This document shows, in pieces, positions 1 through 7,182 of a stretch of DNA of 8,605 nt. The DNA comes from Deltaproteobacteria bacterium. Lineage in GTDB: Bacteria; Desulfobacterota; Binatia; Binatales; Binataceae. The DNA is taken from NCBI GenBank assembly GCA_021780585.1, contig JAJXYM010000441.1, positions 1 through 8,605 on the forward strand, written 5' to 3'. The translations under genes and the position numbers were made by a program. How positions within the stretch are numbered: the first letter of the stretch is position 1; the number at the start of each line of letters is the position of its first letter. The notes beneath the pieces are model-generated. The model saw only the letters and a list, made by a program, of their open reading frames with translations, made no database searches and was not told where the DNA came from.

Positions 1-1
1 G

Positions 2-1564
2 ACCGCGCTCGATGCGGGCAGCGGACCGGCGCCGGAGCCTGCGTCGGCGCCGCCCGCGGTCGCGCCGCCCGCTGTGACAGTAGCGTCCGCCGGATCGGCC
101 GGCGCAACGCGCTTGCCGCCCGTCCCGAGCGCGGCCCCAAGCGTGGATCCGCCCGCTCCGGGCGCGGCGCCAAGCGTAGATCCACCCGCCGCCGCGCCCG
201 GGAGGTTCACGGGCGCGGCGCCCGCCGCCACGCCGCTGGCGCCGGTATCAGCCGCGCCCACGCCGAATTATTCCCGCGACAGCATGGACAGCGGCACGTT
301 GATGCCGAGCCAGTCGATTTCCACCACGCCCTCCCAGGCGCCGTTGCAGAATTTCAAGGCCAATCCGCTGGTCATACCGCATAGTGACGCGGTCACCGGC
401 GGGACCCATTTCCTGCCCGCCGACGTGGTCGATTTGGCGGCCGGCAACTCGAAGATTTTCGATTTTCCGCGCCGTATCCGCCGCATCTCGATCGCCGACA
501 CGAATGTTGCCGATATCCAGGTGATCAACCCGTACCAGATCAACCTGATCGGCCATAAGGAAGGTTTCACGACCCTGGCGATTTGGGATAACCAGGGCGT
601 CTACGAGGAGCGCCAGGTGCGCGTCGATCCGCACGGCAAACAGCAGGTGATGCTCAACGTTATCGTCGCCGAGCTGGATCGCAGCCGGCTCGAAGGCGCG
701 GGTATCAACTGGACCGCGGCGTTGCCGAACTATAACGTTTCGCTGGTCGGATTGGGCGGCCAGGTGGCGACCCAATACACTCCGAGCACCTCGCTCATGG
801 CGTCGGAGGTCTTTGGCGCGGGCTCGCCGTCGGCGGTGACGGTGCAAAGCACGGCCGTCGGCACGCTGCCGGCGCAAGGTACGCTGATACCGCTGCTGCT
901 TTCGACCAACATGAACTATGGTCTTGCGGCGGGCAATTCGAACGTGCAGACGCAGACCTTTTTCGAGGCGATGGAGCAGCATAACCTGGCTAAAATCCTC
1001 GCCGAACCGCATATTCTTGCGAATTCCGGCGAAAAGGCGGAATTTCTCTCGGGCGGCGAAATTCCGATCGTGATTTCCCAGGCGCTCAACACCTCGATCG
1101 TCTTCAAGCAGTTCGGCACGTCGGTTATCTTTGTGCCTACTGTGATCGGCTCGGATGATATAGGATTGGAAGTCAAACCGGAGGTTTCGCAGCCCGATTA
1201 CGCCCATGGCGTCAGCCTGTTCGGATTCACGGTGCCGGCGTTCGTCACGCGCAAGGCCCAGACCTACGTGCGGCTGAAGAATAACCAGACGCTGATTATC
1301 GCGGGACTGCTGCTGCGCACCAAGACCTCGAGCGTGCAGAAAACGCCCTATCTCGGCGATATTCCGTATCTCGGCCTGCTGTTCAAAAGCACTTCCTATC
1401 AGGAGAATTTGACCGATCTCGTGATGAGCGTGACGCCGCAATTAATCGGACCGCTGCCGGACAACGCGCAAGTGGCGCTGCCGACGAATCGCGGGCCGAT
1501 GTCGCCGGAGGAGATCCGCACCCGGCGGCTCATTCAGACGGACGCGAGCCGGCCGCGCTTTTAG
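2..1564 (+). CDS. cpaC: Tad/Flp pilus outer-membrane secretin RcpA/CpaC (5'-partial)
   Basis: This protein forms the outer-membrane channel through which the Flp pilus passes. The frame is open to the left edge, so the true start and signal peptide lie outside the window. The GTG at 74 is inside a Pro/Ala-rich stretch with no ribosome binding site and is probably not the start. Counting from that GTG, residues 1-75 are low-complexity Pro/Ala/Ser. Residues 116-186 match the pilus-secretin N-terminal domain (VDLAAGNSKIFDFP, then INLIGHKEGFTTLAIWD). Residues about 195-470 are the secretin domain. They contain ILAEPHILANSGEKAEFLSG (308-327) followed by GEIPI, QTLIIAGLL (405-413), TPYLGDIPYLGLLF (434-447) and TDLVMSVTPQLI (457-468), all typical of type II/IVc secretins. 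The stop is TAG at 1562-1564. It is followed 31 bases later by the TadZ gene. The family assignment is firm; the exact subfamily name (RcpA or CpaC) is convention. Confidence 0.93.
   Translation, partial: TALDAGSGPAPEPASAPPAVAPPAVTVASAGSAGATRLPPVPSAAPSVDPPAPGAAPSVDPPAAAPGRFTGAAPAATPLAPVSAAPTPNYSRDSMDSGTLMPSQSISTTPSQAPLQNFKANPLVIPHSDAVTGGTHFLPADVVDLAAGNSKIFDFPRRIRRISIADTNVADIQVINPYQINLIGHKEGFTTLAIWDNQGVYEERQVRVDPHGKQQVMLNVIVAELDRSRLEGAGINWTAALPNYNVSLVGLGGQVATQYTPSTSLMASEVFGAGSPSAVTVQSTAVGTLPAQGTLIPLLLSTNMNYGLAAGNSNVQTQTFFEAMEQHNLAKILAEPHILANSGEKAEFLSGGEIPIVISQALNTSIVFKQFGTSVIFVPTVIGSDDIGLEVKPEVSQPDYAHGVSLFGFTVPAFVTRKAQTYVRLKNNQTLIIAGLLLRTKTSSVQKTPYLGDIPYLGLLFKSTSYQENLTDLVMSVTPQLIGPLPDNAQVALPTNRGPMSPEEIRTRRLIQTDASRPRF
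131..196 (+). repeat. Two tandem 33-base (11-residue) units in the secretin linker
   Basis: Two adjacent in-frame units (131-163 and 164-196) encode AAPSVDPPAPG and AAPSVDPPAAA. The first nine residues are identical, while several third codon positions differ (gtg/gta, ccg/cca, gct/gcc). The codon differences suggest an older duplication, or selection on the peptide. It sits in the Pro/Ala-rich disordered part ahead of the secretin N-domain. Confidence 0.7.
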
Positions 1565-1581
1565 GAGGGCGAACGGCGACC

Positions 1582-1588
1582 GGGGGAA
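1582..1588 (+). promoter_or_regulatory. Ribosome binding site deciding the TadZ start
   Basis: GGGGGAA lies 7 bases before the GTG at 1596. A TTG three bases earlier (1593) is in the same frame and only 4 bases from this site. There is no in-frame ATG until about 60 codons later, so the gene must use a non-ATG start. GTG is preferred for spacing and codon type. Confidence 0.5.
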
Positions 1589-1595
1589 CCTATTG

Positions 1596-2819
1596 GTGTC
1601 AGTATTAGGCACAAAGAACGACGCAACGCATGGCGCGCTCAGGGTTCTACTGGTCGGTGAAGCCGAGGATCGGCGTACCGAGGTCAGGCTGGCGCTCGCC
1701 GCCCTGGGCGATCCGGCGCTCGAGATAATCGAGGCGGCTCCGGGCGCCAATGGGGCCAACGGCGGAACGTCGCCGGACGTGACCATGGTGCTGTTCAACG
1801 GCGGCAATGAGGAGGCCTCGCTCAGCCATCTGCAGGCCCAATCGGACGTGCCGAATCGTCCGGTATTGTTCGCCCTGCTGCAGGAGCGGTCGCCGGTGCT
1901 GATGCGGCGGGTGCTGCGGGCCGGGGCCGACGAGTTGCTGTTCCTGCCGCTCGATCCGGGCGACGCCACCCGCGCGCTGCTCAAGATCAGCGAAACCCGC
2001 CGCCGGGCCGAACGCGAGGCCGGCGGCGTGGTGGTCTCGATGGTCAGCACGGTAGGCGGGGTCGGCGTGACCAGCCTGGTGGCGAATCTGGCGCTGGCGT
2101 TGCGCTACGCGCTCAACAAGCGGGTCGCGGTGGTCGATCTCGATCTGCAGACCGGCGGACTCGCGGTGGTCCTCAATCTCGAGCCCGAACGCACGATCAT
2201 GCAGCTTGGCGAAGGCGAACGCCGGCTGGATTCGATTCAGCTCGAAAGCGCGCTCACCAAGCATCCGTCGGGCGTCTATTTGCTGGCGGCGCCGAAGCGG
2301 ATCGAGGACAGCGAGCTGGTTTCCGACCGGACGGTGGGCGCGGCGCTGGAGCTGATGCGGCAGTTGTTCGATTTCGTGGTGGTCGATTGCGGCGGCTATA
2401 TCGACGAGAACGCGGTGGCGGCGTGGGAGCGCTCGGATTATCTGTTCTACCTGCTCGACCAGTCGATCGCGGCGGCGCGCTGCGCCTGGCGTTTCGTCGA
2501 TCTGTTCACCCGGCTGGGTCTGTCGGGAGTCGAGCCGAGCTTCATTCTGAGCCGCTTCCAGGCGCATCATCCGATTAGCGAGGAGCAGATTACGCATACG
2601 CTGGGCCGGCCGATCTACGCCAAGGTTCCGCGCGACGAAAAGGTGCTCGAACGGGTGCAATTGCGGGCGCTGGACCTGTGGCAGGTGGGCCAGGGGTCGC
2701 CGCTGGCGCGCGCCGTGGAAGAGCTCGCGCGGCGGCTGGCGAGCGGCGGCGAGGCGGCGGCGGAGAATTCCGGCAGCCTGGTCTCGCGCCTGATTTCGGC
2801 GCTGGGCGGACGCTCCTGA
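1596..2819 (+). CDS. cpaE: TadZ/CpaE-type pilus localization protein, degenerate P-loop
   Basis: TadZ/CpaE proteins are MinD/ParA-like factors that position the Tad pilus machine at the cytoplasmic face of the membrane. From GTG 1596 the product is 407 residues. Residues about 15-135 look like an atypical receiver domain (RVLLVGEAED near the start, VLRAGADELLFLPLD near 106-120). The usual phosphoacceptor position after the third strand reads VLFNG rather than containing Asp. Residues about 145-390 are the ATPase-like domain: VSTVGGVGVTSLVANLALAL at the P-loop, VVDLDLQTGG (D181, D183) and DFVVVDCGG (D264). Both lysines of the deviant Walker A signature KGGxGK[ST] are valine here (V153 and V158), so ATP hydrolysis is doubtful. 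Its place between the secretin and CpaF, 11 bases before the latter, supports the call. TTG at 1593 is an alternative start. Confidence 0.9.
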   Translation: MSVLGTKNDATHGALRVLLVGEAEDRRTEVRLALAALGDPALEIIEAAPGANGANGGTSPDVTMVLFNGGNEEASLSHLQAQSDVPNRPVLFALLQERSPVLMRRVLRAGADELLFLPLDPGDATRALLKISETRRRAEREAGGVVVSMVSTVGGVGVTSLVANLALALRYALNKRVAVVDLDLQTGGLAVVLNLEPERTIMQLGEGERRLDSIQLESALTKHPSGVYLLAAPKRIEDSELVSDRTVGAALELMRQLFDFVVVDCGGYIDENAVAAWERSDYLFYLLDQSIAAARCAWRFVDLFTRLGLSGVEPSFILSRFQAHHPISEEQITHTLGRPIYAKVPRDEKVLERVQLRALDLWQVGQGSPLARAVEELARRLASGGEAAAENSGSLVSRLISALGGRS

Positions 2820-2822
2820 GGG
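2818..2822 (+). promoter_or_regulatory. Ribosome binding site deciding the CpaF start
   Basis: GAGGG overlaps the tadZ stop codon and lies 8 bases before the ATG at 2831. It argues against any longer reading of cpaF that would run back into tadZ in another frame (open to 2678), and indicates translational coupling. Confidence 0.6.
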
Positions 2823-2830
2823 AAGACGCG

Positions 2831-4198
2831 ATGAAACTGGTCGAACGAATCTCCTCGCAAACCGCGCAGGCGGCGGCGCAAACGCCCGCGCGCACCTCGT
2901 TGATCGGGGCCGGCCAGCGCCGCCAGCGCGACGCGCTCGCCGACGGCTTCCAGCAGCTCAAGCTGGCGGTGCATAACCGACTGTTCGAGACGCTCGACGT
3001 CTCGCGCCTGGAAAGTCTCGAGCAGAACATGGCGTCGGTCAAGGTGACCCAGGCGATCAGCGAAATCCTCAACGAGGAAGGGCGGCTGCTGACCGACGCC
3101 GACCGCGCCCGGCTGGTCGAGGAAATCAAGAACGAACTGCTTGGGCTGGGACCGCTCGAACCGCTGCTGTGGGACGATGACGTGAGCGACATCCTGGTCA
3201 ACGGTCCCAACCAGGTCTACGTCGAACGGCAGGGCAAGCTTTATCTGACCGACGTGCGCTTCAACGACGACCAGCATCTGATGCTGATCATCGACCGGAT
3301 CGTCTCGCAGGTGGGCCGGCGGGTGGACGAGGCGTCGCCGATGGTGGACGCGCGGCTCGCCGACGGATCGCGTATCAACGCGATCATTCCGCCGCTCGCG
3401 CTCGACGGCCCGTCGCTCTCGATCCGGCGTTTCGGCAAGAAGCGCTATACCATCGACGACCTGGTCGACAAGGCCACGATCACGGCCGACATGGTCGAGT
3501 TCCTGCAGGCGATCGTCAAGGCGCGGCTCAACGTCCTGGTCTGCGGCGGCACCGGCTCGGGCAAGACCACGATGCTCAACTGCATGTCGTCGTTCATCCC
3601 GGTGGACGAGCGGATCGTGACGATCGAGGACTCGGCCGAACTGTTGTTGCAACAGCCGCACGTGGTGCGGCTGGAGACGCGGCCGGCCAACGTCGAGGGC
3701 AAGGGCGAGGTGACGCAGCGCGAGCTGGTCAAGAACTGTCTGCGCATGCGTCCCGACCGGATTATCGTCGGCGAGGTGCGCGGCGGCGAAGTCTTCGACA
3801 TGCTGCAGGCGATGTCGACCGGCCATGACGGGTCGATCGCGACGGTCCACGCCAATACGCCGCGCGACGCGATCCAGCGGCTTGAAATGATGATGCTGCT
3901 GTCGGGCGCGTCGATTCCGCAGCGGGCGATGCGCCAGCAGATCGCCTCCGCCCTCAACATGGTCGTGCACGTCAGCCGGCTTTCCGACGGTTCGCGCAAG
4001 GTAATGAAGATTTCGGAAATCACCGGCATGGAAGGCGACATGGTGATGATGCAGGACCTGTTCGAGTTCAAGCGCACCGGGGTTGGGCAGGGCGGCAAGG
4101 TGCTCGGCGCGTTCCGCCATACGGGGATTCGTTCGATGTACAGCGATCGAGTCGCCGCGGCGGGCTATCGGATCGATCTGCAGCCGAACCTGAGGTAG
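2831..4198 (+). CDS. cpaF: TadA/CpaF pilus assembly ATPase
   Basis: This is the cytoplasmic hexameric motor ATPase of the type II/IV secretion superfamily that powers Flp pilus assembly and, in some systems, retraction. The product is 455 residues, normal for CpaF. Residues 60-170 form the N-terminal domain, including GLGPLEPLL (105-113) and DDVSDILVNGPNQVYVERQG (126-145 by position). The catalytic core is complete: Walker A GGTGSGKTT (239-247, K245), Asp box RIVTIEDSAEL (261-271), Walker B RMRPDRIIVGEVRGGE (305-320, E315, R317), and His box GHDGSIATVHANTPRDA (331-347, H340). The start at 2831 has a ribosome binding site over the tadZ stop. The stop lies 4 bases before the tadB ATG, consistent with one transcript. 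All the expected catalytic residues are present, in contrast with the neighbouring TadZ. Confidence 0.97.
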   Translation: MKLVERISSQTAQAAAQTPARTSLIGAGQRRQRDALADGFQQLKLAVHNRLFETLDVSRLESLEQNMASVKVTQAISEILNEEGRLLTDADRARLVEEIKNELLGLGPLEPLLWDDDVSDILVNGPNQVYVERQGKLYLTDVRFNDDQHLMLIIDRIVSQVGRRVDEASPMVDARLADGSRINAIIPPLALDGPSLSIRRFGKKRYTIDDLVDKATITADMVEFLQAIVKARLNVLVCGGTGSGKTTMLNCMSSFIPVDERIVTIEDSAELLLQQPHVVRLETRPANVEGKGEVTQRELVKNCLRMRPDRIIVGEVRGGEVFDMLQAMSTGHDGSIATVHANTPRDAIQRLEMMMLLSGASIPQRAMRQQIASALNMVVHVSRLSDGSRKVMKISEITGMEGDMVMMQDLFEFKRTGVGQGGKVLGAFRHTGIRSMYSDRVAAAGYRIDLQPNLR

Positions 4199-4202
4199 GG
4201 CG

Positions 4203-5153
4203 ATGGACATCTTCGTCACGACCGGCGTCTTCGCGATGGTGTTTATCGGCGCGTTGGTGCTGCTGACCACGCGCGGCGGCGAGTCCGATCAGAAGCAGAA
4301 CCTGCTGCGGCGGATGGCGCGGCCGGACGACGATCTGGATATCGATATCACGCGCAAGGCGCGGCCGCGCGATCAGGCGCAATGGCTGGCGGTGCTGTCG
4401 CGGCTCAATCTGTTCCGGCGGCTCGAAGAAAACATGTGGCAGGCCGGCATCTATATGCGGCTGTCCGAGATGCTGCTGATTATCGTGCTGATGTTCCTGG
4501 GGGGACTGTTCCTGGGGCAGGCGTTCTGGCACGACACGCTGTTCGCGTTGGCGGCGGGAGCCGGTCTGGCGACTCTGCCGGTCGTTTATATCCGGTTTCG
4601 CCGGCTGCGGCGGATGCACGCTTTTGTGCAGCAGCTTCCGTTTGCGCTCGATTTGATGAAGTCGTCGCTGGAAGCCGGGCATTCGCTGAATCGCGGCCTG
4701 CAGGTGGTGGTGCAGGAGTTCGGCGATCCGCTGGGCAGCGAATTCCGCACCGTGCTCGAACAGACGCGAATCGGATTGCCGCTGCCGCGCGCGCTCGAGG
4801 ATATGCTCAAGCGCGTGCCTGACGACGATCTGCGGCTGTTGGTGGTCGCGATCAAGGTGCAGAACGACGTCGGTTCGAGCCTCGCGTCGATTGTCGGACG
4901 GCTGGCCGAAATCGTGCGCACGCGCCAGCGCCTGCGTCTGCAGATCAGGGCGTTGACGGCGCAATCGCGGATGGGCGGCACGATCGTCGGTCTGCTGCCG
5001 GTGATCGTGCTGGGGGCCTTCAGCCTGGTGCAGCCGAGTTACGCGTCCACGCTGTTCACCGATCCGACCGGGTTGAAGATTCTGAAGGCGGCGATCATTC
5101 TCGATGTCCTCGCGTTTGCGACGATTCGCCGATTGGTCAAGGTTAAGTATTAG
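4203..5153 (+). CDS. tadB: TadB, inner-membrane pilus platform protein (type II secretion F domain)
   Basis: TadB and TadC are the GspF/PilC-like inner-membrane platform on which CpaF acts. The product has 316 residues. Predicted membrane segments are at about 4-22, 89-108, 111-131, 258-278 and 289-306. The F domain spans about 140-270 and contains the typical LPFALDLMKSSLEAGHSLNR (145-164) and LPLPRALEDMLKRVPDDDLR (182-201), followed by IKVQNDVGSSLASIVGRLAE. The cytoplasmic linker at 24-88 is basic and acidic mixed. The ATG follows the cpaF stop by 4 bases, and its GAGG (4192-4195) lies inside the end of cpaF, so translation is probably coupled. Order and domain content make TadB much more likely than a type II secretion GspF. 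Confidence 0.95.
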   Translation: MDIFVTTGVFAMVFIGALVLLTTRGGESDQKQNLLRRMARPDDDLDIDITRKARPRDQAQWLAVLSRLNLFRRLEENMWQAGIYMRLSEMLLIIVLMFLGGLFLGQAFWHDTLFALAAGAGLATLPVVYIRFRRLRRMHAFVQQLPFALDLMKSSLEAGHSLNRGLQVVVQEFGDPLGSEFRTVLEQTRIGLPLPRALEDMLKRVPDDDLRLLVVAIKVQNDVGSSLASIVGRLAEIVRTRQRLRLQIRALTAQSRMGGTIVGLLPVIVLGAFSLVQPSYASTLFTDPTGLKILKAAIILDVLAFATIRRLVKVKY

Positions 5154-5180
5154 GCCGGCCTGGCGAAGGAGGGCGCCGCG

Positions 5181-6119
5181 ATGACCTCGACCCTGTTCAT
5201 CAGCATCAGCGTGTTCTGCCTGATTGGCGCGGGCGGCCTGGCGGTTTACGCCGCGCTCTACGGCAGCCAGCGCGTGCTCGAGGAGCGCTTCGCCGATCTG
5301 GCGGTGAAGATCCGCGCGGCGCAGGGAGTATTCGACGACGGTGAGCCGGTGGACGACAATCTGGGCCGGCTGCTGTTCCGCTGGGCCGCCGCGCGCGTGC
5401 CGGCGCCCCGAATGGATACTCCGGCGGGCGAAAAGCTCAGCGACACGCTGATGCAGGCCGGGTTTATCGGCGCGGGCGTGGCGCATGCCTTTCAGGTTTT
5501 CCGCGTGATGGCGGCGGTGTCGGTCGGCTTCGTCGCCGGCGCGATCGCGTTGATCCTTGGCAAGCCGCTCGGCGGCGTCGCGCTGTTCGCGATTCTGGGT
5601 ACGGCGCTCGGCGCGGTCGCGCCGATGATCTACCTGAGGCGTCGCGCGCGCAATCGGCAGAACGCGATCGCCTCACAGCTTTCCGACACGCTTGACCTGC
5701 TGGTCGTATGCGTCGAAGCGGGCCTCGGACTGTTCGAGGCGATCAAGATCGTCGGCGTCGAAAGCGAGCGGCAAAAACAGGAGATCGGGCGCGAGCTGGC
5801 GCTGGTCGCGTCGGAGATTTCGGCCGGAGCCTCGCTCGGCCAGGCGCTGCGCAATCTGGCCGATCGCACCGCCGTCGAGGATATCAAGCCGCTGGCGGCG
5901 ACGCTGATTCAGAGCGAACAACTCGGCGCGCAGATCGCCCCCGCCCTCCATGCCAGTTCCGACGCCTTGCGCACGCGCCGGCGATTACGGGCCGAAGAGG
6001 CGGCGCAGAAGACGACGATCAAAATCCTCTTTCCGCTGGTGTTGTTCGTGCTGCCCGCCATGTTGATGGTGATCGTCGGCCCGGCAGTGATCCAGATTAT
6101 CCGCACGCTCGGGCATTGA
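5181..6119 (+). CDS. tadC: TadC, inner-membrane pilus platform protein (type II secretion F domain)
   Basis: This is the second platform protein, a diverged partner of TadB, of 312 residues. Membrane segments are predicted at about 6-28, 106-127, 129-152 and 280-308. The F domain at about 160-290 starts QLSDTLDLLVVCVEAGLGLF (166-185) and contains LALVASEISAGASLGQALRN (206-225) and ALHASSDALRTRRRLRAEEA (255-274), which are typical of TadC. A strong ribosome binding site AAGGAGGG (5166-5173) lies 7 bases before the ATG. It follows tadB by 27 bases and is the last recognisable tad gene here. No tadD or other pilus gene follows, only a 443-base gap. Confidence 0.95.
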   Translation: MTSTLFISISVFCLIGAGGLAVYAALYGSQRVLEERFADLAVKIRAAQGVFDDGEPVDDNLGRLLFRWAAARVPAPRMDTPAGEKLSDTLMQAGFIGAGVAHAFQVFRVMAAVSVGFVAGAIALILGKPLGGVALFAILGTALGAVAPMIYLRRRARNRQNAIASQLSDTLDLLVVCVEAGLGLFEAIKIVGVESERQKQEIGRELALVASEISAGASLGQALRNLADRTAVEDIKPLAATLIQSEQLGAQIAPALHASSDALRTRRRLRAEEAAQKTTIKILFPLVLFVLPAMLMVIVGPAVIQIIRTLGH

Positions 6120-6202
6120 CGCGCGCCCGCGTATACGCGCGGCGCTCGGGCCGCGTCCCGTAACGCGCCGATCCGCTCCGGCTTACCTGATATCCAATCT
6201 TT

Positions 6203-6224
6203 CGGCGCCGCGCGCGCGGCGCCG
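6203..6224. repeat. Perfect 22-base G+C palindrome
   Basis: Every base from 6203 to 6224 pairs with its partner around a centre between 6213 and 6214, and the only bases used are G and C. It begins 84 bases after the tadC stop. As RNA it could form a stable hairpin that slows or ends transcription of the tad operon. No T-rich tract follows on either strand, so it is not a standard intrinsic terminator. Its sequence is simple alternating GC in the middle, so it may also be low-complexity drift. Confidence 0.5.
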
Positions 6225-6383
6225 TCGATCGCGCTTATCCTGACGGAAGCTCAAATCCATCCGCGCGCCGCCATCTGATTGCTTCGCGATGCGCCGGGCG
6301 AACGATTTTCGCGAGCGCGACCGGGCGAGGGCCGCGCCACGCGCCGTCGCGCCTGAACAAATGATGTCCCGTTATCGCCCGTG

Positions 6384-6466
6384 CCTAATTAATTGCTTCT
6401 GGTGAGTCTGATCGCTAATCTGACCAATAGATGCAATTAGAAACTTAATGCATAAATATGATAATC
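6384..6466 (+). promoter_or_regulatory. A+T-rich island, likely promoter region of the DUF992 gene
   Basis: A hand count gives about 27 G+C in 83 bases, against surroundings that are mostly G+C. It ends about 97 bases before the DUF992 start. The best -10-like element is TATGAT at 6457-6462 (5 of 6 to TATAAT), without a good -35 at the usual distance. TTGCTT (6393-6398) and TAATCT (6416-6421) with a 17-base spacer is a weaker alternative. An imperfect inverted repeat (ATGCA at 6431, TGCAT ending 6453) could be an operator. Confidence 0.4.
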
Positions 6467-6547
6467 GACGGCGCGCCTCGAGTTCATCCCGGAATTGTAT
6501 CGACTGACCCGGTAACGGATTGGCCGCATAGCGTATGCCGCCAACCT

Positions 6548-6554
6548 AAGGAGG
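6548..6554 (+). promoter_or_regulatory. Ribosome binding site deciding the DUF992 start
   Basis: AAGGAGG lies 8 bases before the ATG at 6563. That start puts a clean signal peptide at the N-terminus. The in-frame ATG at 6458 has no such site and would add 35 residues before the signal peptide. Confidence 0.75.
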
Positions 6555-6562
6555 ATCTCGAA

Positions 6563-7090
6563 ATGACGAAACCCAAATGGAGTTCGCTGATCGCATTCAT
6601 CACTCTTGCCGCGACACTCGCGTTGGCGCCTCGCGTTTTTGCCCAGGCGGGCACGGCGGCGGACAAGGGCGAGGTAAAGGTGGGATTCCTCAGTTGCAAC
6701 GTGGCGAGCGGCTGGGGAATTATTTTCGGCTCCTCGCGAGACCTCGACTGCACCTATAGTCCATCGAGTGGAGAGCCTGAGAGGTACAAAGGCGAGATCA
6801 ATAAATTCGGAGCGGATATCGGTTATGTCAACTCGGCGGTGGTTCTGTGGGCGGTTTTCGCGCCTTCCAACACGATCGGCAAGGGTGCGCTAGCGGGTCA
6901 TTATGCCGGCGCGACCGCCGGCGCGACCGTCGGTGTCGGCGCGGGAGCGAACGTTCTGGTTGGCGGGATGCATAGTTCGATATCGTTGCAGCCGGTCAGC
7001 ATCGAGGCCGGCACTGGCCTGAACGTCGCGGCTGGCATCGTGACGATAACCTTGAATTATGTGATGCCCAAGCATGCGCACGAGCAATAG
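6563..7090 (+). CDS. Secreted DUF992-family protein
   Basis: This is a small exported protein of 175 residues with no known biochemical role. Residues 1-27 are a Sec signal peptide: a Lys-containing N-region, the hydrophobic core LIAFITLAATLALA, and a likely cut after VFA (A27). The mature part matches the DUF992 pattern as I recall it. It has VGFLSCNVASGWGIIFGSSR (40-59), LDCTYSP (61-67), ERYKGEINKFGADIGY (73-88), VVLWAVFAP (93-101), and a Gly/Ala-rich GATAGATVGVGAGANVLVGG stretch (116-135) ending SISLQPVSIEAGTGLNVAAG (139-158). Two cysteines (C45, C63) could form a disulfide in the periplasm. The family is known mainly from Alphaproteobacteria. The start is set by AAGGAGG at 6548-6554. It stands 443 bases from the tad operon and 92 bases before the next lipoprotein gene, so any functional link to the pilus is only positional. 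Confidence 0.88.
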   Translation: MTKPKWSSLIAFITLAATLALAPRVFAQAGTAADKGEVKVGFLSCNVASGWGIIFGSSRDLDCTYSPSSGEPERYKGEINKFGADIGYVNSAVVLWAVFAPSNTIGKGALAGHYAGATAGATVGVGAGANVLVGGMHSSISLQPVSIEAGTGLNVAAGIVTITLNYVMPKHAHEQ

Positions 7091-7182
7091 TCTCGTCCAC
7101 GTAGCTAGTCATTGAATAAAAGTTTTCCGAGGACAACCAGGCGCTGCCATTCATAGATACAAGTCCAAAACAGGAGGAGGCT

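Larger units (their letters stand above)
6120..6562 (+). other. 443-base intergenic region after the tad operon
   Basis: No coding frame with a start signal was found here on either strand, and there is no pilin-like hydrophobic reading frame. The left part is very G+C-rich with palindromes: a 12-base CGCGTATACGCG at 6128-6139, nine bases past the tadC stop, and a 22-base one at 6203-6224. The right part (6384-6466) is A+T-rich and probably contains the promoter of the next gene. There is no classical terminator with a T tract. Confidence 0.7.

Noticed and set aside
248..1441. 397-residue reverse-strand open frame opposite the secretin
   Set aside because: The + strand carries clear secretin motifs. 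The reverse product is Arg/His-rich and has no family features.
2678..2830. Extension of cpaF back to 2678
   Set aside because: The added 51 residues are Gly/Ala/Arg-rich and overlap the end of tadZ in another frame. The ATG at 2831 has its own ribosome binding site and gives a normal-length CpaF.
2615..4270. 551-residue reverse-strand open frame
   Set aside because: It is a shadow of cpaF, whose complete motifs are on the + strand. Long antisense frames are normal in G+C-rich genes, and this one is Arg/His/Asp-rich without any domain.
4068..5486. 472-residue reverse-strand open frame
   Set aside because: It is a shadow spanning tadB and the start of tadC, with a Gln/Arg/His-rich composition typical of antisense readings.
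6458..6562. Earlier ATG for the DUF992 gene
   Set aside because: It has no ribosome binding site and would bury the signal peptide 35 residues in. The ATG at 6563 has AAGGAGG and a proper signal peptide.
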